A stretch of DNA of 41,430 bases from Gracilibacillus oryzae (GCF_009498735.1 NZ_ML762428.1:166055-207484), one strand, 5' to 3'; numbered from the stretch's first letter, positions 7,171 through 17,360 are shown. Translations and numbers: made by a program. The notes: generated from the letters alone by a model not told the origin.

Positions 7171-7884
7171 CTATTGACTTCTTCGCGCAAAGTCAACAAA
7201 GCGGAATTTGTCTGGTCGATGTCGTGATTCTGTATATTGAAATAAGCTTGCGTCATCTAAATACACATAGTTTTTAATCACCACAATGTTATGAAATCCC
7301 TCTAAATCTAACAATATACGGTCCTCTTCTGTCGGCTCTTCCACAACAATCTCTTTCTTGGCAAAACTGATCGTCAGACCGAGTTCTCCTTCAATATAAG
7401 CAAAAAGTGAATCTTGCGCTATTTCCTTATTCATATGCGGAATATATTTTTCCACCAGATAGTCTTTATCAAGGATAATTCTGCTTCCAGAAAATGATCT
7501 GGTACGACTGATTTCCCATACCTGTTCTGATTGTTTTATCTTCAATTGTTTCCTTATATATGGAGGCGCCTCCGTTAATTTACATGTGTGGACAATGGTT
7601 TCAGGCTTCTGACCAATTTTCTCTGCAACTTCTTTGAAACTTACAAGACCTGATACAGGGAAATCGAATTTATTCCTGTCAATCACCATCGATCCTTTTC
7701 CTCTAATCTTTTGGATATAACCATTTTGGGCCAGTAATGTCAGTGCCTTGCGGATTGTTTCACGCGAAGTATTATATTTTACTGTTAATTCATTTTCAGA
7801 TGGCAAAAAATGTTTTGGTTTATATTCGCCACGATCAATTTGATTCACCATTTCATGATAAATAATCATGTACTTATTCTGCAT
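7171..7884 (-). CDS. treR: GntR-family repressor of the trehalose operon
   Basis: The protein is TreR-like along its whole length. It has an N-terminal winged helix (LPSENELTVKYNTSRETIRKAL, then GYIQKIRGKGS) and a C-terminal UTRA effector domain with GLVSFKE, ILDKDY and FAYIEGELGL. It ends in SRHRPDKFRFVDFARR, nearly the B. subtilis TreR ending. An upstream ATG at 7899 is in frame, but ATG at 7884 has AGGA eight bases before it and gives 237 residues, the family length. It is the last gene of treP-treA-treR and starts within 20 bp of the treA stop. TreR is known to release its operators when trehalose-6-phosphate binds. Matching operators lie at the treP promoter. Confidence 0.95.
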   Translation of the reverse strand: MQNKYMIIYHEMVNQIDRGEYKPKHFLPSENELTVKYNTSRETIRKALTLLAQNGYIQKIRGKGSMVIDRNKFDFPVSGLVSFKEVAEKIGQKPETIVHTCKLTEAPPYIRKQLKIKQSEQVWEISRTRSFSGSRIILDKDYLVEKYIPHMNKEIAQDSLFAYIEGELGLTISFAKKEIVVEEPTEEDRILLDLEGFHNIVVIKNYVYLDDASLFQYTESRHRPDKFRFVDFARRSQ

Positions 7885-7899
7885 ACTGCTAGTCCTCAT

Positions 7900-9582
7900 T
7901 TATTTCTTTTGATAATAGACAAATGACTCATACGGCAGAAGCTCTTTATTCACTTTTTCTGTCGCTTCAGGATAATTGGATAAAATTACTTCCCCTGAAC
8001 CGTCAAATGTGTCTATATCTTCCGGTAATTGAAACGGAACCTTCTTGTCATAAAAGTTATTGACAACAAGCATCCATTCTTGATCATTTTCTCTTATATA
8101 AGCAAAAATTGCAAGGTGATCAGGCAGTAGCAGCTGATACGTTCCATCTGTGATTACTTGATATTCTTTCCTTAATTTAATGAGCTGTTGATAATAATAA
8201 AAGATCGAATCACGTTTGGAAACAGCTTTTTCTGCATTAATGGATGGATAATTAGGTGCTGGATCAATCCATGGCGTGCCAGTTGTAAAGCCGGCATTTT
8301 CTTTATCATCCCACTGCATCGGCGTTCTGGCATTATCTCTTGATTTTTCTTTCAGGATCTCCAGTATCTCTTCTTCTGGTATTCCTTCCGCCTTTTTTAT
8401 ATTGTAGATATTAAATGACTCTACATCTCGGTATTTCTCAATCGTATCAAATCCGGGATTCGTCATTCCGATTTCTTCCCCTTGATAAATATATGGTGTC
8501 CCCTGCATGAAGTGGATCGTTGTTGCTAACATTTTGGCTGATTCATTGTGATAGTTTTCGTCATCACCAAACCTTGAAACAACCCTTGGCTGATCATGGT
8601 TACACCAGAACAGCGCATTCCAGCCACCACCCTGTTGCATACCAACTTGCCATTTTGACAGGATCTGCTTTAGTTCTATAAAGTCAAAATCTGCTTTTGT
8701 CCACTTTTCACCATTAGGGTAGTCCACTTTTAAATGATGAAAATTAAATGTCATATCCAATTCTTCTTTGTTCGGATTAGAGTATTGAATACAATCTTCT
8801 AAAGTTGTTGATGACATCTCACCAACTGTCATGGTTTGGCGCCCTTTGAAAACGTTCTGGTTCATTTCATGCAGGAATTCATGTACTCTTGGTCCATCTG
8901 TATAAAACTTGCGGCCATCTCCAGGCGGAACGGATCCATCATCATCCGGAAAACGCTGATCCTTCGAAATAAGATTGATAACATCCAGACGAAAGCCGTC
9001 AACCCCTTTATCCAGCCAGAAATTCATCATCTGATAGACTTCATCACGGACTTTTTCATTTTCCCAGTTTAAATCTGCTTGGGTTACATCAAACAAGTGA
9101 AGGTAATATTGATTGGTTTCTTTGTCCAATTGCCAGGCAGAACCTCCAAATTTTGACTGCCAGTTTGTTGGCGGGCCGTCATTTTCTCCATCTTTCCATA
9201 TATAGAAATCACGATACGGATTTTGAGAAGATGATTGGGATTTCCTGAACCATTCGTGCTCTGTCGATGTATGGTTTACGACAATATCCATTATCAGTTT
9301 GATCCCACGGTCGTGTGCTTCTTTTAATAATCTCTCGAAATCTTCCATTGTTCCGTATTCGGGATGAATCGAAAAATAGTTGGAAATATCATAGCCATTA
9401 TCATTTTGCGGTGAGGCATAAATAGGAGTGAGCCAGATAACATCAACACCCAATTTATTCAAGTAGTCCAATTTCTCAATGATTCCTTGTATATCTCCTA
9501 CTCCATTCCCTGTTGTATCACGGAAACTCTTTGGGTATATTTGATATACAACTGACTTTTGCCACCATTTTTCATTCAACAT
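7900..9582 (-). CDS. treA: Trehalose-6-phosphate hydrolase (phospho-alpha-1,1-glucosidase)
   Basis: 560 residues, full length for GH13 subfamily 29. The alpha-amylase family catalytic triad is in place: nucleophile D200 in DGFRLDVIN, acid/base E255 in TVGEMSS, and D330 in WCNHDQPR. The conserved MDIVVNHTS segment (region I) is near residue 98. The C-terminal beta-domain, from about residue 480, has LLLPDHLAIFAYIRE. The enzyme cleaves trehalose-6-phosphate, delivered by the TreP PTS permease, into glucose and glucose-6-phosphate in the cytosol. It sits between treP and treR in one operon. Oligo-1,6-glucosidases are the main look-alikes, but the operon context settles the call. Confidence 0.95.
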   Translation of the reverse strand: MLNEKWWQKSVVYQIYPKSFRDTTGNGVGDIQGIIEKLDYLNKLGVDVIWLTPIYASPQNDNGYDISNYFSIHPEYGTMEDFERLLKEAHDRGIKLIMDIVVNHTSTEHEWFRKSQSSSQNPYRDFYIWKDGENDGPPTNWQSKFGGSAWQLDKETNQYYLHLFDVTQADLNWENEKVRDEVYQMMNFWLDKGVDGFRLDVINLISKDQRFPDDDGSVPPGDGRKFYTDGPRVHEFLHEMNQNVFKGRQTMTVGEMSSTTLEDCIQYSNPNKEELDMTFNFHHLKVDYPNGEKWTKADFDFIELKQILSKWQVGMQQGGGWNALFWCNHDQPRVVSRFGDDENYHNESAKMLATTIHFMQGTPYIYQGEEIGMTNPGFDTIEKYRDVESFNIYNIKKAEGIPEEEILEILKEKSRDNARTPMQWDDKENAGFTTGTPWIDPAPNYPSINAEKAVSKRDSIFYYYQQLIKLRKEYQVITDGTYQLLLPDHLAIFAYIRENDQEWMLVVNNFYDKKVPFQLPEDIDTFDGSGEVILSNYPEATEKVNKELLPYESFVYYQKK

Positions 9583-9653
9583 AAAACACCCTTCCTTTAT
9601 ATATAGCGGAAAGAGAGAGGAATCACTTATCCCCTCTCCCTATTTTGTTTACA

Positions 9654-11096
9654 TTACCTTTTTCCAAGTCTTTCGTATGCATCTTTACCAATTTTCGTCT
9701 TAGCTAAAATCACTGTCAAAATAAACGGAACAACAATTGCCACTACCATTGCCACACAGAACATTAAAATGTGGGCAACTTGAATGGATAAGACGCCAGG
9801 AATGCCCCCTACACCTATAGAGTTAGCCGTAACTCCTGTACCGACAGAAATAACAGCAGCTATTGCTGAACCTGTAATCCCTGCGAAAAATGGGAAAAGA
9901 TATTTCAGGTTAATACCATATAGTGCCGGTTCTGTTACACCAAGATAACAAGAAATGGCTGCAGGCACGGATACTTGCTGTTCTTGCTTATCTTTACGAT
10001 TCAGGTAAATCATCGCAACTACAGCTGACCCTTGTGCAATGTTGGATAAAGCAATCATCGGCCATAAAATCGTACCATCAAAATCACTCATTAACTGCAG
10101 GTCAATCGCATTTGTCATATGGTGAAGCCCTGTAATAACTAACGGAGCATAAGCAAAACCGTATAGTGCTGCAAATAACCAGCCAAATCCTGAAGTTAAT
10201 CCAGAATAAACAACATTAGAAATCCATGAACCGATTTCCCACCCTATTGGGCCTAAAACAACGTGTGCTATTAACACTGCAGGTATAAGTGCAAAAAACG
10301 GAACAAAAATCATCGATACAACGCTTGGAATAACTTTACGTAACCAGATCTCTAAATAAGCCAATACAAAGCCCGCTAAAATTGCAGGAATTACTTGTGC
10401 CTGGTAACCAATCATATCAATTTGTGCAAATCCAAAGTCCCAAAATGGAATCGATTCAGCTCCTGCTACGTTATAAGCATTTAATAATTGCGGGGAAACT
10501 AATGTAATACCAAGGACAATCCCCAGCACTTGAGTTGTCCCCATTTTCCTGGAAATAGCCCATGTGATCGCTACAGGAAGGAATTGGAATATCGCTTCTC
10601 CAATTAACCAGAGAAAATCATATAAACCTTGAAGAAATTGAGAGTTGTCAGCAAATGTTTGCATACCATCTTGAGCCTGATCAACATCAATTCCACCAAT
10701 TACATTACGAAAACCTAAAATAAGACCACCAACAACTAATGCGGGAATAATAGGTGTAAAAATTTCTGCAAGATGGGAAACCATTCGCTGTAAGAAGTTC
10801 ATATTTTGTTTCGCTGCCTGTTTCGCATCATCTTTTGAACTGTCACCAACACCCGCTATCTTTGTAAACTCATTATAAAAAGATGCCACTTCATTACCAA
10901 TAATTACTTGAAACTGACCGCCTGATGTGAATGTTCCTTTTACAAGTCCAATTTCTTCAATCGCTTTCACATCAGCTGCATCATTATCATTTAACACAAA
11001 GCGCATTCTTGTAGCACAATGGGTAACAACGGATATATTATCACTGCCGCCAATCTTCTCCAACAGCTGTTCAGCTGGTTCTGTATACTTGCCCAT
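9654..11096 (-). CDS. treP: Trehalose-specific PTS permease, EIIBC
   Basis: 480 residues from the third of three consecutive ATGs; AAGGAGG is seven bases before 11096, which favours that start. The N-terminal EIIB domain has the phosphorylation cysteine in THCATRMRF (C27). The EIIC membrane domain follows from about residue 100, with some ten hydrophobic segments and the typical GLHHMTNAIDLQ and GVTEPALYGINLKY motifs of the glucose-sucrose family. There is no EIIA domain, as in B. subtilis TreP, so phosphate must come from an EIIA encoded elsewhere. It takes up trehalose and releases trehalose-6-phosphate to TreA. It is first in the operon, under a TreR/CcpA-type promoter. Confidence 0.95.
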   Translation of the reverse strand: MGKYTEPAEQLLEKIGGSDNISVVTHCATRMRFVLNDNDAADVKAIEEIGLVKGTFTSGGQFQVIIGNEVASFYNEFTKIAGVGDSSKDDAKQAAKQNMNFLQRMVSHLAEIFTPIIPALVVGGLILGFRNVIGGIDVDQAQDGMQTFADNSQFLQGLYDFLWLIGEAIFQFLPVAITWAISRKMGTTQVLGIVLGITLVSPQLLNAYNVAGAESIPFWDFGFAQIDMIGYQAQVIPAILAGFVLAYLEIWLRKVIPSVVSMIFVPFFALIPAVLIAHVVLGPIGWEIGSWISNVVYSGLTSGFGWLFAALYGFAYAPLVITGLHHMTNAIDLQLMSDFDGTILWPMIALSNIAQGSAVVAMIYLNRKDKQEQQVSVPAAISCYLGVTEPALYGINLKYLFPFFAGITGSAIAAVISVGTGVTANSIGVGGIPGVLSIQVAHILMFCVAMVVAIVVPFILTVILAKTKIGKDAYERLGKR

Positions 11097-11119
11097 CATC
11101 ATTCCTCCTTACAAGATTA

Positions 11120-11181
11120 ACATGTATATACAAGATAATTGATTACGTTTTCATTGTATCTTGTATATACATGTTTGTCAA
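11120..11181 (-). promoter_or_regulatory. tre operon promoter with two TreR-type operators
   Basis: On the minus strand, -35 TTGACA (11176-11181) and -10 TACAAT (11153-11158) are 17 bp apart, a strong SigA promoter. One operator, TATCTTGTATATACATGT (11157-11174), fills the spacer. A second, its exact inverted copy ACATGTATATACAAGATA (11120-11137), lies downstream of the start. Each holds the TGTATATACA core, and the cores are 39 bp apart centre to centre. Two TreR dimers could block polymerase binding and elongation, perhaps with looping. The protein assignment comes from the downstream treR gene. Confidence 0.85.
11140..11154 (-). promoter_or_regulatory. Catabolite response element (cre) for CcpA
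   Basis: Minus-strand ATGAAAACGTAATCA fits the cre consensus WTGNAANCGNWNNCW at all 15 positions. It overlaps the last two bases of the treP -10 box and lies between the two TreR operators. This predicts repression of trehalose use by CcpA with HPr-Ser-P when glucose is present. Confidence 0.8.
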
Positions 11182-11208
11182 CAAAAAATATATTGCCTTG
11201 CTTAAGGC

Positions 11209-11245
11209 GAAGGAAGCCCATGAACAAAGCTTCCTTCTTTTTATT
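11209..11245. terminator. Hairpin with plus-strand T-tract
   Basis: GAAGGAAGC (11209-11217) and GCTTCCTTC (11229-11237) form a perfect 9-bp stem with an 11-nt loop, followed on the plus strand by TTTTTATT. It lies just after the stop of the minus-strand gene ending at 11254. On the minus strand no T-tract follows the stem, only a second hairpin, GCCTTAAGCAAGGC. Terminator activity is thus better supported on plus, where no gene was found upstream. Confidence 0.5.
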
Positions 11246-11253
11246 AAACTTAA

Positions 11254-11595
11254 TTAAAGATCAAGTGTATCTTTATCTACATATCCGTCGCTTTCTTTAA
11301 TGATTTGCAGTGCTTCCCCATAGTCTTTCTCTGCAACTTGAAATTCAATGGTATAGTCTCTCGGGGAATTGTCCACATCATCACTGTCATTAATTGAGAA
11401 TGCTGGTATATAACCTCCAGAACCTACACTGCTTGCATTGCTTCCCGTATACGTAAGGGGTGCCAAAAATAAATTACCGCTTCTCTCTGGTAAGTGATCT
11501 ACTCGAACTTCACTCGCATTTACTTTTGCCAGCTCTACTCTTACCGATTCTGCTTCATCTTCTGTTCTAAAAAATGCCTGGATATACTTAGCCAT
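11254..11595 (-). CDS. Hypothetical small cytosolic protein
   Basis: The start is ATG at 11595 (MAKYIQAFFRTEDEAES) because AAGGAAG is eight bases upstream; an in-frame ATG at 11613 lies before that site. The product has 113 residues, is acidic, and has no signal or membrane segment. It appears to hold two similar alpha/beta halves, with FFRTEDEAESVRVELAKV at the start and FQVAEKDYGEALQIIKES near the end. A Gly/Ser-rich linker, GSNASSVGSGGYIP, lies between. This arrangement recalls small stress-associated proteins of Bacillaceae, but no family was firmly recognised. It stands alone between the tre operon and a divergent transporter gene. Confidence 0.65.
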   Translation of the reverse strand: MAKYIQAFFRTEDEAESVRVELAKVNASEVRVDHLPERSGNLFLAPLTYTGSNASSVGSGGYIPAFSINDSDDVDNSPRDYTIEFQVAEKDYGEALQIIKESDGYVDKDTLDL

Positions 11596-11749
11596 ATAGC
11601 ATCTTCCTTCCATAGTTTTTGTTGGTTATAATGTACCCGATTTCAATTAATTTGAAACCGAAAGTAAATTTTATATTAATTTTACAAATTTACCGAGATC
11701 TATTATCTTCCATCTAGTAAAATAGAGAAAAAGGTTGGTGAATTGAGAT

Positions 11750-13030
11750 ATGAAAGCTTTTACTAAGCAAGAGAGAAGCTGGATGATGTATGACTGGGGA
11801 AGCTCTGCATTTTCAGTTATTATTACAACAGCGATTTTTCCGATATATTTTAAGGCACAGGCCTCCGGTGCAGGTGTAGAGAATCATGATTCTACCGCAT
11901 ATTTAGGCTATACGATTGCCATCTTTACATTTATTTTAGCAATGATAGGGCCCATTTTGGGTACAATTGCAGATTACCAGGGGTTTAAAAAACGATTCTT
12001 CTTAAGCTTTATGGGATTGGGGATTTTTTCAACTGCTGCCCTTGTTTTTGTGCCTGAAGGAGAATGGCTGCTGCTGCTTATTTTCTATACGCTTGCTTCA
12101 TTAGGCTCAACAGGTGCCAATGTCTTTTATGATGCATTTTTAGTTGATGTAACAGATGATCAGCGAATGAATAAAGTATCAGCAAGAGGTTTTGGGCTTG
12201 GTTACATAGGAAGCACTATTCCATTTATCTTAAGTATTTCAGTAATTCTTTTAGCTCAACAGGAGATTTTGCCAATCTCAAGTGTGATGGCAAGCCGCAT
12301 AGCATTTCTCATCACATGTATCTGGTGGGGAGTCTTCGCCTTTCCGGTCATTAAAAATGTTCAGCAAATATATTCCATCCCAAGAGAACCACGTCCAGTT
12401 AAGCAAAGTTTCCGCAGGCTCTTTCAGACGATTAGAAACATTAAACAATATAAATATCTCTCCATCTTCCTGATTGCCTATTTCTTTTATATCGATGGAG
12501 TTGGAACGATAATTTCCATGTCAACAGCATATGGCTCAGATGTTGGGTTAGATTCTACTGTCATGCTTGTCGTGCTGTTAGTCACCCAGATTGTCGCTGC
12601 ACCATTTGCTGTAATATACGGAAGGTTAGCTGACCGGTTTTCAGCCAAAGCCATGATTTTTGTTGGGTCCTCCGTTTATATTGTTGTCTGTGTTTTTGGT
12701 TATTTTCTGGAGACTGCTGTGGACTTTTGGATTTTAGCAATGCTTGTCGCATCATCACAAGGTGGTATTCAGGCATTAAGCAGATCTTATTTCGCCAAAC
12801 TAATCCCTAAAGAGAATGCGAATGAATTTTTCGGTTTTTATAACATTTTCGGTAAGTTCGCCTCAATAACAGGGCCACTTTTACTTGGTGTAACAGCCCA
12901 GCTGACAGGGAAATCTAATGCAGGTATCTTAAGCTTAATCGTACTATTTGTGATTGGCATGATCGTTCTGTCATTTGTACCTTCAGATAAAAAAGTGGAA
13001 GAAATGATCGAATTACCTCGGCAAGCGTAA
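11750..13030 (+). CDS. UMF1/Atg22-family MFS transporter
   Basis: 426 residues with about 12 hydrophobic segments. The N-terminal WMMYDWGSSAFSVIITTAIFP is the signature of the UMF1 (Atg22-like) branch of the major facilitator superfamily. GTIADYQGFKKR after the second helix fits the loop 2-3 MFS motif, and GRLADRFSAK repeats it in the second half. Yeast Atg22 exports amino acids from the vacuole; the bacterial substrate is unknown. The gene is monocistronic. The ATG has only a weak ribosome binding site upstream. Its last codons form the left arm of its own terminator. Confidence 0.85.
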   Translation: MKAFTKQERSWMMYDWGSSAFSVIITTAIFPIYFKAQASGAGVENHDSTAYLGYTIAIFTFILAMIGPILGTIADYQGFKKRFFLSFMGLGIFSTAALVFVPEGEWLLLLIFYTLASLGSTGANVFYDAFLVDVTDDQRMNKVSARGFGLGYIGSTIPFILSISVILLAQQEILPISSVMASRIAFLITCIWWGVFAFPVIKNVQQIYSIPREPRPVKQSFRRLFQTIRNIKQYKYLSIFLIAYFFYIDGVGTIISMSTAYGSDVGLDSTVMLVVLLVTQIVAAPFAVIYGRLADRFSAKAMIFVGSSVYIVVCVFGYFLETAVDFWILAMLVASSQGGIQALSRSYFAKLIPKENANEFFGFYNIFGKFASITGPLLLGVTAQLTGKSNAGILSLIVLFVIGMIVLSFVPSDKKVEEMIELPRQA

Positions 13031-13050
13031 ACAACTGCCGAGGTTTTTTT
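13015..13050 (+). terminator. Intrinsic terminator overlapping the end of the UMF1 gene
   Basis: ACCTCGGCA (13015-13023) pairs with TGCCGAGGT (13036-13044), followed by T7. The left arm encodes the last residues of the transporter, so the stop codon lies inside the loop. Confidence 0.85.
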
Positions 13051-13113
13051 CTACTTTCTCATAAAACATATCTCAAATCGGCATCGGTTCAATCTCGCAT
13101 CAGCATTGTTTAT

Positions 13114-13138
13114 ACCAAATTGATATAATAAACTTGGT
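13114..13138 (+). promoter_or_regulatory. Possible gdhA promoter element with inverted repeat
   Basis: ACCAAATT (13114-13121) and AACTTGGT (13131-13138) are a 7-of-8 inverted repeat flanking GATATAATA, which holds a perfect -10 TATAAT (13124-13129). The -35 expected near 13101 (CAGCAT) is poor. It lies about 180 bp before gdhA. No other clear promoter was seen in 13051-13311, so the assignment is weak. Confidence 0.3.
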
Positions 13139-13308
13139 TTATCTACAAATATTCATACAATTTAGAAAACAAGATTGGTTACCTTTACAATTATCTGATT
13201 TCTATGAAAGAATAAATGAATGTTTGTACAGGCAAAATAAGATAGATTCATTCTGGTGTCACGCATATGCTTAATAAATATATATAGAAATAAGGAGAGA
13301 ACAAATAA

Positions 13309-14673
<1,365 letters not shown>

Positions 14674-14727
14674 TTAGTTAGATGACTTACATCTTCTTTT
14701 AAATATCCTGATTATCCAATTCCCATT

Positions 14728-14760
14728 AAAAAAGATCCCATGATTATGGGGTCTTTTTTT
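14728..14760 (+). terminator. Intrinsic terminator after gdhA
   Basis: AAAAAAGATCCCAT pairs with ATGGGGTCTTTTTTT around a short loop, with a long T-tract. It can also work on the minus strand. Confidence 0.85.
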
Positions 14761-14877
14761 CGTATGCAGCAATAAATTTTATCAACATTTTACAAACAGT
14801 TAACGAAATGAAAATAAAAATTTATTAATGTTGAGTTATCTCAAAAAAACTGCATACATTTCAAAGGGGGAGAATGA

Positions 14878-15636
14878 ATGATTAACTCATTCGAACAACG
14901 CAATAGGGTGACAGTAGCAGCTCACAGAGGATTTTCCAGTATGTATCCAGAGAATACCTTACTGGCATTTAAGGAGTCACTTGAAAAAGGTGTGAATATG
15001 ATCGAGTTTGACCTTCGCCTGTCTAGAGATAAAGTTGTTATGATTTTACATGATGAGACATTGGACCGGACTACAAATGGTACAGGTCCAATTACAGATC
15101 TCACACTTAGAGAACTAAAGCAACTAGATGCCGGGAGCTGGCTGGGGAATGAATATGAAGGGTTAAAGATTCCCACATTAGAAGAGCTTTGTGAATTATT
15201 AAAAGACTACCCAGATACATTGCTTAATGTAGAAATAAAAAAGAGCCCGATCGCCAAAGAAGTGATGGACAAAGCCGTGTCGATTCTTTCAGGTTACGGA
15301 TACTTATCCAAGTGTGTATTTACATGCTTTGATGCTGACATTATCAGCTATATTTATGATAAATACCATCTGAAAACACAAGGATTTCCTGCCGAAAAGA
15401 TGTCTAATTTTACAGATGGCGAAAACGGTACCTATTCCAAAATGTGGTCAATCGCCTTCAGCATGGACCTGTTGACAAAAGAGAAAGTGGATGAATTTAA
15501 AGATAAGGAACTTCACGTATGGTGCTATTGTCCAGATACTTGTCAAGCAGTTCAATATGCCTTAGATTGTGGAGTATCATTGATAACTTGTAATAATATA
15601 ATACCTGCTATCACAGCGATATCAGGCGACCGCTGA
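14878..15636 (+). CDS. Glycerophosphodiester phosphodiesterase (UgpQ/GDPD-like)
   Basis: 252 residues, a complete cytosolic GDPD TIM barrel without signal peptide. Catalytic and metal-site residues are in order: H16-R17 in AAHRGFSS, E25 in YPENTLLAF, E43 and D45 in IEFDLRLSRD, and H58 in ILHDETLDRTTNGTG. NVEIKK near residue 118 supplies another conserved acidic residue. The enzyme hydrolyses glycerophosphodiesters to glycerol-3-phosphate and an alcohol, using a divalent metal. It is monocistronic with a GGGGGAG ribosome binding site and its own terminator. There is no adjacent glycerol-phosphate transporter, so its physiological substrate is open. Confidence 0.9.
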   Translation: MINSFEQRNRVTVAAHRGFSSMYPENTLLAFKESLEKGVNMIEFDLRLSRDKVVMILHDETLDRTTNGTGPITDLTLRELKQLDAGSWLGNEYEGLKIPTLEELCELLKDYPDTLLNVEIKKSPIAKEVMDKAVSILSGYGYLSKCVFTCFDADIISYIYDKYHLKTQGFPAEKMSNFTDGENGTYSKMWSIAFSMDLLTKEKVDEFKDKELHVWCYCPDTCQAVQYALDCGVSLITCNNIIPAITAISGDR

Positions 15637-15637
15637 C

Positions 15638-15665
15638 CCGCAACATGGATTGCGGTTTTTTTTGT
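15638..15665 (+). terminator. Intrinsic terminator after the GDPD gene
   Basis: CCGCAA (15638-15643) and TTGCGG (15650-15655) form a short stem with a 6-nt loop and a run of nine T residues. Confidence 0.85.
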
Positions 15666-15713
15666 TGGAAAAAGAGTATGATATATGCAAGACTCAAACC
15701 ATCGCCATTTTAA

Positions 15714-16706
15714 TTAAAGTATAGATTCACAAGGCTCTTTTTCAGGTTTCCCGAACAGATAACCTTGAAACAACTGAAAACCCTTTTCCTTTAACCAGAT
15801 AAAATCTTTTTCTGTCTCTACCCCTTCTGCTAATGGAATGGAACCAATTTCTAAAGCTTTGTTTAGCAGTATGGTTGCTTTCTGTTGTTTCTCCACACTT
15901 TCTGCCACACCTTGAACATATTTCATATCAAGCTTCATATACTTAGGAGCAAGCTCGTGCAGCATGTCTACCGTACTGTACCCTTCACCTACATCATCAA
16001 GGGCATAAGCGAAGCCTTTGTGATGATAATATTTTAATACATCTTTCAAATGTTCGATATCATCTACTTTATCTGTTTCCACTACCTCAAAAACTAATGA
16101 ATCTTTTGCTAAGTTCAGCTGTTCTGCTAACATAGTGGTTGATTCCAGACAATGTTCTGGTGAATAAATGGATGTAGGGATAAAGTTAATGAATGCCTTG
16201 GCACCTTTTATTTTCGCCGCATGCTTCACTGCTGTTAAGCGGCAAACCTTGTCTAAAGCATACAGCCTGCCACGGTTCCTTGCAGCTGAAAATATCTCAT
16301 TCGGAAAAATCATTTTGCCATTCTCGTCCATAAAGCGCGCCAGCAATTCATATGCATATATTTTCTTTTCCCTTGTCACAATTGGCTGATAAAAAGACAC
16401 CACTTGCCGTTTCTTTATCACTTCATCTATCCAGTCTGAGCCAAATAATTGTTCTGCCAGATCTATTGTTTTCCAATCCTGGCCTGAGACACGATACATT
16501 ACTTTTTCACTGTCGATATGATCAAAGCAAAATGCATACACATCTTTTAGAATTTCTTCATTAATCCAGATCTTGTCCTGATCCATCTGAATATCCAGAT
16601 GTCTTCTTATGTGACTTTTTAACAAATCAAATAGTTTACTATCTTCACTTGTACCGACTTTTAACTCAATTTGCATATCACCGATCACACAATTTGTACA
16701 TGACAA
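15714..16706 (-). CDS. EAL-domain protein, probable c-di-GMP phosphodiesterase
   Basis: About 330 residues. The first about 100 form an unrecognised domain that begins with a CTNC motif close to the N-terminus. The EAL domain follows, with the signature motif as YELLAR, then FINFIPTSIY, VFEVVETD, ALDDVGEGYS, YMKLDMKYV, AEGVETE and FQGYLFGKP. The metal-binding Glu, Asn and double Asp, the general-base Lys and the final Glu all seem present, so an active enzyme cutting cyclic di-GMP to pGpG is likely. There is no membrane segment or GGDEF domain. TTG at 16706, about eight bases after AAAGAG, is preferred; an in-frame GTG at 16715 abuts that site. The CxxC could bind metal or sense redox (speculative). 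Confidence 0.85.
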   Translation of the reverse strand: MSCTNCVIGDMQIELKVGTSEDSKLFDLLKSHIRRHLDIQMDQDKIWINEEILKDVYAFCFDHIDSEKVMYRVSGQDWKTIDLAEQLFGSDWIDEVIKKRQVVSFYQPIVTREKKIYAYELLARFMDENGKMIFPNEIFSAARNRGRLYALDKVCRLTAVKHAAKIKGAKAFINFIPTSIYSPEHCLESTTMLAEQLNLAKDSLVFEVVETDKVDDIEHLKDVLKYYHHKGFAYALDDVGEGYSTVDMLHELAPKYMKLDMKYVQGVAESVEKQQKATILLNKALEIGSIPLAEGVETEKDFIWLKEKGFQLFQGYLFGKPEKEPCESIL

Positions 16707-16755
16707 TGGAATCACTCTTTCAATAATGTAATTTTATAGAACTAGTATAGCATGA

Positions 16756-17208
16756 TTAAGTATCCAATATTGAGAAAATACTCTGTCTGTTCAGGTAATC
16801 TTCGTCATAACTTTCCGCCCACTCTTTTAACTGCTTTAAAATTAACTCTATTTCTAGTAGCCCTGAACGATACTTTTCTACACTATCTAAGAATTCTCTT
16901 TTTTGTCTTTCGGCTAATTCATTGCGGAAATATCCGAACATATGCATAAGTGAGTTAGCAACAGATCCCCTGGAAGGCTTCTCTGCTAGCATATTAGTGA
17001 TTCGTTCATCCATCTGGTTTAATGAGTCGGAATTCCAGCCAGCAATCATCCTGCCAATTTGTTTCTGTATAGCCGGCTGCAATGCCATGAACAGATACTT
17101 GTGCCTCGTCTGAAATTGAACAAGATTTGCGGCACTTGGCGTTTCTTTCAGATTTTCATAATCTTTCTCGATCCATTTTTTATAAAACAGAAAAGCGTGA
17201 TCCTCCAT
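16756..17208 (-). CDS. DUF1722 (YbgA-like) protein
   Basis: 150 residues from ATG at 17208, which has AAAGGGGG about nine bases upstream; the in-frame ATGs near 17238 precede that site. The conserved DUF1722 pattern is clear: FQTRHKYLFMALQP, then IGRMIAG, SLMHMFGYFRNEL, REFLDSVEKYRSGLLEIELILKQLKEW and a final YLNRQSIF. The family also forms the C-terminal half of some two-domain proteins with DUF523. Its biochemical role is unknown, and in enterobacteria ybgA lies next to the photolyase gene phr. Here no photolyase is nearby. It lies upstream of, and co-directional with, the EAL gene, with no terminator seen between them. Confidence 0.75.
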   Translation of the reverse strand: MEDHAFLFYKKWIEKDYENLKETPSAANLVQFQTRHKYLFMALQPAIQKQIGRMIAGWNSDSLNQMDERITNMLAEKPSRGSVANSLMHMFGYFRNELAERQKREFLDSVEKYRSGLLEIELILKQLKEWAESYDEDYLNRQSIFSILDT

Positions 17209-17360
17209 CGCATTACGCCCCCTTTTCTGTGCCATCATACCATAATTTTGTTAGGTATCTGATCAAACAGGGTATACTTCCGATAACATTAATTATCATT
17301 TTTAAAATATAAATTAAGAAGAATTCATTAAAACATACAAAAGGAGGCTTTTAAGAAAGA

